A stretch of DNA of 64,000 nt, from NCBI RefSeq assembly GCF_023278565.1, contig NC_064675.1:7006001-7070000 (forward strand), in the 5' to 3' direction. Shown here piece by piece: positions 58,884 to 64,000 of the stretch; the first letter of the stretch is position 1; each line of letters begins with the position of its first letter. This DNA is from Colletotrichum lupini (taxonomy: Eukaryota > Ascomycota > Sordariomycetes > Glomerellales > Glomerellaceae). The notes below the pieces were generated by a model. It was not told where the DNA came from and made no database searches. It saw only the letters and a list, made by a program, of their open reading frames with translations. The translations under genes were made by a program, and so were the position numbers.

Positions 58884-61350
58884 ATGCCTTACACACCACC
58901 CTCCCACCACCGATCGCCAGCAAGCTCAGCACCGTCATCGCCCGACGTGAGCAGACGTTCCTCCTTCCAGTCCAGCCCCAGACCTTCACTACCAAGGTCA
59001 GCATCATACCTCACCAAGCACAGGAGAACGCCGGCAGCGGCAGCAGGTGGTCCCACAACAAATGGCAACTCAGACCAACCTACACCACCAGGAACGTCGG
59101 ACGATTTGAAGGGCATGGCCACCAACAGCAGCAGTGTGAGGCAATCACCGCCGCCATTGACAGACGAGCGAGGCATGCCCAAGGGCGCCATCATCTCACC
59201 ACCCGACTCGGGAAGCGAAGAGGAGGACGTCGCAGAGCGCGGAAGGCAGATTGACAATCTTAAGGAGCTTCAGGACATCATCAGCCAAATACCCGTTAAG
59301 AGGGAAGCCTCCCCGACCAGTTCCAAGCTCGACCAACCCGCATTATCTCTCATCACCAAGGAAGACCTCCCCAAGGAAGGTTTGCCTACCAGCTTTAGTA
59401 CCAGCGCCCTGGACGCCCTCGCTCAGACGGTCGCCCGCCGCGTCAACCATGTGAGATCCAGTACCGAGCCCAGAATAGTAATGGAGTCGGCTTCCATCAC
59501 TGGCTCAGAATCCGATTCGGACGGTAACAACTTCGAGAACAAGCCGCCAATGGTACGCAAGAAGTCTGGAGAGCTCGTCAGACCCGCACTCCGCCCCGCC
59601 TCTGCTCGCAGGCGGCCATCCAGCATGCCTGGCACCCCGACCTTTTCCAAGGCCGTTCATTTCGACTCACACCTCGAACATGTCCGCCATTTCCTTCAGG
59701 TTGATCGGCCGCTCGCTGTCAGTGCCGGATCCTCGCCGGTCGATGCCTACGACAGTGATACCGAGTACCCCTTCCCTGGAGAAGAACGCCAGAACGCTCG
59801 CACTCCACCGTTCGAGTGGGAGATCGTCACGGCAAACCACCCCGCCGATACCCCCATCCGCAAGTCCCTGCCTGTCCGCCTCGAGAGAGTCTGGTTGTCA
59901 CCCGACCAAAAGAACTTGTTGGGCTCTGTTGCAGTTGCCAACCTAGCATTCCAGAAATACGTTACGTGCAGATTCACTCTGGACTACTGGAAGACAACCT
60001 CGGAGGTCGGTGCCGAATACTCACATGAGGTTCGCGCTCAGGACGACCACGTCGCTCAGGACCGATTCACGTTCAGCATCAAGCTCTCCGACCTGGCTAA
60101 CCTCGAGACGAAGACGCTATTCTTCTGCATCAAGTACAACGTCAATGGCCAGGAGTACTGGGACAACAACAACAACGGCACCAACTTCCAGGTCGACTTC
60201 CGCAAGAAGCATTTGCCCCAGAACGGCAAGCGAGGCCTGCAGGGCGCTGCTGGCCGCCCGGCGCTCCCCCGTAGCAACCGCCGCTCGAGCCCTTCGTCGG
60301 CGCCTCGGCCTAAATCCATGCCTGTCGGCTTCGACGATTTCGGCAACCAGTCCAAGCTGAACTTTGACCAGCCCATCCACGAGTACTTGGGCGAGTCAGG
60401 CCCGACTGCTGGACTTCGCCTCAAGATCAACAAGTCTACCGGCAACCTGGCTAGCGATAACCTCTCGAGTCGACTGACTGCCCCCAGTGGACAAGCCTTC
60501 TCCAACCGCTACGACTTTGGTGCCTCCCTCACCGCTGCTGTCCAGGCTGCAAAGGACACTATTGGCAAGGACCGCAACCAGGATGGTCTCTATATGAAGA
60601 GCCATCGCAAGATTCACGTTCCTGCGCAACAGCCCCAGCAGGCGAAGCCGGCCCCTGCCGTTACCGCTCCCCCTGTTTCAAAGCCGGTTGTGAAGCAGCC
60701 TACCGTCCCTGGCACCGACTCTCCCAACCCTTCTCTTGCCTCGTCATCATACGAGGAATTGGTCAACAAATACTGCTTTGTACGTACTTCCGGTCAACAA
60801 TCATCCATGTCCGACCCTTTCATCATCGACCCTCACCGATCGCCCACTCTCAGCCCAAAAAGCATGTACTGACCTTGGCTATCAACAGTTCGGCTCCAAG
60901 CAGTCCAGTCCTCAGATTAAGGATGGCACGTTGAGAAACGGCAAGTTCGACGGAGCTGACGATGTTTTCGCGACCCGTGGATCCAACAGCACCAGCTCGA
61001 GCTCCAACGGCAGCCCCAGCATGGCTCACCAAGCGCAACACGCCGGACCCGCACAACACCACGCCTTCCACCTCCGCGACTCCAACCCTTACTTTCAGCA
61101 CCTAGGGTCTTACGGTGCATCACCAGCCTCATCTCCACTCAGTCAACCTTTGCAAAGCGAACGACCCGCAAACCAACGTCCGAGTCAGGCTACCACCCCA
61201 GCAATAATGAGGTCCGCTTCCCCCTCGACCTCGGTGGGTGGCTTCCCTTTCGCCGGTACGTCGCCAAATGAATTTCCGTACGCCCAGCAACTGCAGGAGC
61301 GCTTTCCATTCAATACCGAGACTCATGCGGCAACAGCAATTAGGGGTTAA
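58884..61350 (+). CDS. protein phosphatase 1 regulatory subunit with CBM21 glycogen-targeting domain
   Basis: Targeting subunit that brings type 1 phosphatase to glycogen to control glycogen synthase and phosphorylase, like yeast Gac1. Exons 58884-60779 and 60889-61350 give 785 residues. The 109-bp intron starts GTACGT, has a CTGAC branch site and ends ATCAACAG; it splits the conserved segment SYEELVNKYCF from FGSKQS. Residues 1-250 are Ser/Pro-rich and probably disordered. KAVHF (256-260) is the PP1-docking RVxF motif. The CBM21 domain spans about 325-440, with LERVWLSPDQ, FTLDYWKTT, FFCIKYNV and the sugar-binding YWDNNNNGTNF. The C-terminal 150 residues are Ser/Gln-rich. Reading through the intron would end at TGA 60872, giving a 662-residue form. 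Codon use is GC-ending, as in a well-expressed gene. Intact. Confidence 0.9.
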
Positions 61351-63555
61351 CGGCGCCGCTCACTCCACCATGTAATCGCGATCGTCTCTGCGGTCTCGTC
61401 ATTTGACTTTTCTCGATTGTGTTTTTGGACGAAAAATTATTTCATCTTATCTTTCGGACACTGGCGTTCAATGGCATTCGACGCCAAAAGGCCAGGGACG
61501 GCCATGGTATCGCGGGGAGGCGTTCAAAGAGTCATTCACAATCCATGGCCCTCCATTCGATTTCGCGACTTCCCGAGCATACGAAGGGCATTCGGGGGCC
61601 ATTGGGAAAACAAACAAAACAGCCTTGCTTTCTTGGTCTTTCATTCGTTGCCCATTCTTGATGAGCTCAACGCAGCGTCGAGGGTTCGAGTCTCCTTTTC
61701 GGATGGGTACTCAGGATCGATCTGCATACAAGGAGTTCCTTTAATGCATAATTCGCTCGCACCTTCACTCTTGACCTTCAACAGCGGCTGTCATTGCGCT
61801 TCGAATTATCTTGTCATTTGTATTTTGCTCCTTGTCGAGCTTTCTTTCCGCGCACGGTAGAGGATCCAGGACCACCAGCACACGACATTAGGGGTCTTAG
61901 AGGGATACTGGCCATCGAATACTTGCTTTATTGGATTGGGATGATACCAGATGACATGAGATTGTCTCTGTCCGCCTCAGGCGGATGATATCAAGGGTGT
62001 GCACCGGATCCCGGACCTGTTCAACTACCCCAGTACGCTGCGTGGTATTGACGGGCCTATCGAGGAGATTCGGTAGCGGTTGGGTTTGGAACGGACAAAA
62101 GTTGAGGAACCGAGTCTTGAGATTGATTGAAGCATCGGCTCGTTCGTGACACAATAGGTACCGGTTCATACAATGGGCGTTGGGAACATGGACGCAGTCA
62201 CTTAGCAGAAGCGTTCGGCCATTTGGCTTGATTAGTTAGGGTAGCATGGGAAGACAAAATAACCTGCCATTGCTCACACATTATTATTCTCTGTCATGTC
62301 GCTGCTATACTAACTCAGTCTTGCGTTCCAATTCATATTAGTGATGCTCTCAACACCCCGCCACATACCCCGGACGCACCTTCACCGCCGGAGCGACACC
62401 TTACCCCTTATCAACGTCTTACCTGCCATTGACAATCATCATTTTCAAGTTCTCAACCTCACGACCCATACCATGCGACTGCGACCGCGACCGCGAACGC
62501 ATGATGATAGTGGCCTTTTAATACTGACCACGATCAAGTGATTCATTCTCCAAGTTCTTGTCGGTGCTTCATTTCCTTTCGCGGTTTCAGGCAGGGTCGT
62601 CGTTTTCGCTTTCGGATTTGGGGGCAGAGTTGTACGAGATGAGTGGGGTCGCTCGTGTTGCATGATCTGGGGGCGCCCATCGTGAAGGAGGATTCGGTCC
62701 CGATGTGTGTGAACCCTGCTCCCGGGGTTGCCAAGGGACGGGATGTTTTCTTGTACATGGCTTACGGGAGAGTGGCGGATGCGAGCAGGATGGGTTGGCG
62801 ATGATGAGTAGTTGATGGGATATTGGTAGTCTGAAGCATAAGTTCGCTTTCACGATCGCTCGGAAATAGTCCCTCTCGAGGACGAATGCGGACTGTTGGA
62901 CTCAGGGCCGCCTGGGTCGAAACACAGGGTAGAATGCAGTAGCTTTGAAATAAAACATGCTTGAAGATCTAAAAACACGCTTGCTATGTCGGACTGGAAG
63001 GACAGTTCTGCGAACTGCGGATCGCAATATCCAAGAAGGAGAAACATGCTTGTGGGCTGGCAGTCAGAGTACGTAGACAGAAAGATGTGGTGCCTTGCTA
63101 ATGAAGACGACATTCAGGAATGAAGATACAGTGCCACTAGAGACATCTGTATTAGCAGTCTCAACGACCTCATCGTCGGCATACGGGTGGCTATACACTC
63201 GAGGGGGGGATCATGGTAGTATCTCTTATCAACAGGACACCCGTGGCTTGCTTAGCCGCATAGAATTGCAAAATAGTAACGGGGTTGGCACTCTTAAGCC
63301 ATCTAACACGCCCGGACTTAACTTGCTAAAGGGTTCTCGATAGGTTTTGAAGATCGATTGTTTTAATCTTTGCGGCTCTTCTGTGTTCGTCTTTGGTGGC
63401 CGCCGGGTTGCGTAGTCTATGGATCCGAGTTCACAGCATCAAAGTTATCGCAACCAGTGGTATTGTAATACAATATGCAACACTGTTCTACGGTGCGCCA
63501 TAAATCCTCCTTCTAAAGTGATTTTACATCCTTCCCTCAACCCCTTTTTTCCATC
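61351..63555. other. intergenic, no supported gene
   Basis: The first several hundred bases should be the 3' UTR of the PP1 regulator. The rest has only short, overlapping open frames on both strands without domains, signal peptides or splice support. Confidence 0.45.
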
Positions 63556-63948
63556 TTACTGCTCAGTCATACCAGGAGGGCACCCGCCAGTGTAGTGTTC
63601 ACATTCCGCAACCCAATCACTACCGTAGCTCGAGGCGCAATTCGCTTGGGTGATGGGCGTGCCCATAATACACTATAGGTGTCAGCATTGCAAAGGTACT
63701 CATAAACACTTGTTGGAACCTCTTACCGCCTGGACGTTGGTCGTCTTGTTCACGCAGTATTTATGGCCAGAGCCGGGCTGGCAGAAGTGATAGGCAGCGT
63801 GTAGATCGGGGACGCTCTTCTTTTAACAGCTGCACATCCAGGCTGAAACACTCAGAGGAGCGCTGAGATGCGAAGTCAGATATCACTCAAGCAACAAGGT
63901 GAGGACATCTTACAGGTACAAAAATGCAAGAATCGCAGCGGCCTTCAT
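63556..63948 (-). pseudogene. small secreted eight-cysteine protein gene with a premature stop
   Basis: Three exons on the minus strand: 63948-63914, 63862-63727, 63672-63556. Introns (51 and 54 bp) both start GTAAGA, have CTGAC branch sites and end CATCTCAG and CCTATAG. The frame encodes a signal peptide (residues 1-19, core AILAFLYL), then eight cysteines at 22, 24, 39, 48, 58, 69, 81 and 88, ending CPPGMTEQ and TAA: 95 codons if the break is ignored. Codon 25 is TAA (63823-63825), so translation should stop after 24 residues. The frame is otherwise clean on both sides, which points to one recent point mutation; a CpA-to-TpA (RIP-type) change is sufficient. Sequencing error or an unusual splice cannot be excluded. 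No family was recognised. The promoter lies mostly outside the window. Confidence 0.65.
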
Positions 63949-64000
63949 TGTGAAATGAGATGGACGAGTAGGACTGTACAATGGGGTTGAACGATGAGGA

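Noticed and set aside
58760..59254. 164-codon open frame overlapping the PP1 regulator start
   Set aside because: Alternate-frame shadow of the Ser/Pro-rich N-terminus; the frame starting at 58884 carries the RVxF and CBM21 motifs.

Overview
The window looks like nuclear DNA from a filamentous ascomycete (Pezizomycotina, probably Sordariomycetes). Introns are 50-110 bp with GT-AG ends and CTAAC/CTGAC branch points. The genes are fungal types (PTR2 transporter, secondary-metabolism-type P450, PP1/CBM21 regulator). One retrotransposon carries the C-to-T damage typical of repeat-induced point mutation (RIP), which is confined to Pezizomycotina. Three small secreted-protein genes fit a host-associated lifestyle; the species cannot be read from the sequence.

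Layout. 1-2022: broken gene for a fungal-specific transcription factor (+). 2805-3167: two-exon small secreted protein (+). 3278-10305: complete but RIP-destroyed Ty1/Copia LTR retrotransposon on the minus strand, with 202-bp LTRs and a 5-bp target duplication; it ends 63 bp past the next gene's stop codon. 10369-11978 (-): succinate-semialdehyde dehydrogenase, three exons. 12453-14306 (-): membrane-anchored cytochrome P450, four exons, with a TATA box and a palindromic CRE upstream. 17192-17620 (-): three-exon, six-cysteine secreted protein. 19686-21603 (-): PTR2-type peptide transporter with a 4-base first exon. 24149-25882 (+): Lys/Gln-rich protein with a domain resembling ADP-ribosyl cyclase/NADase and a C-terminal membrane helix; a same-frame tail continues to 26260. 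26261-58883: about 32.6 kb of ordinary base composition in which no gene could be supported. 58884-61350 (+): protein phosphatase 1 regulatory subunit with an RVxF motif and a CBM21 glycogen-binding domain. 63556-63948 (-): eight-cysteine secreted-protein gene with a premature stop.

How the parts relate. The left third is accessory in character: a decayed regulator, secreted proteins and a RIP-inactivated transposon between an effector-like gene and a GABA-shunt gene. SSADH (GABA catabolism) and PTR2 (peptide uptake) both serve nitrogen use, and the PTR2 upstream region has GATA-factor motifs, but nothing shows a single cluster. The right third holds one well-formed housekeeping regulator of glycogen metabolism preceded by an unusually long non-coding interval. 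All exon boundaries were inferred by eye from splice signals and frame continuity, not from transcripts.
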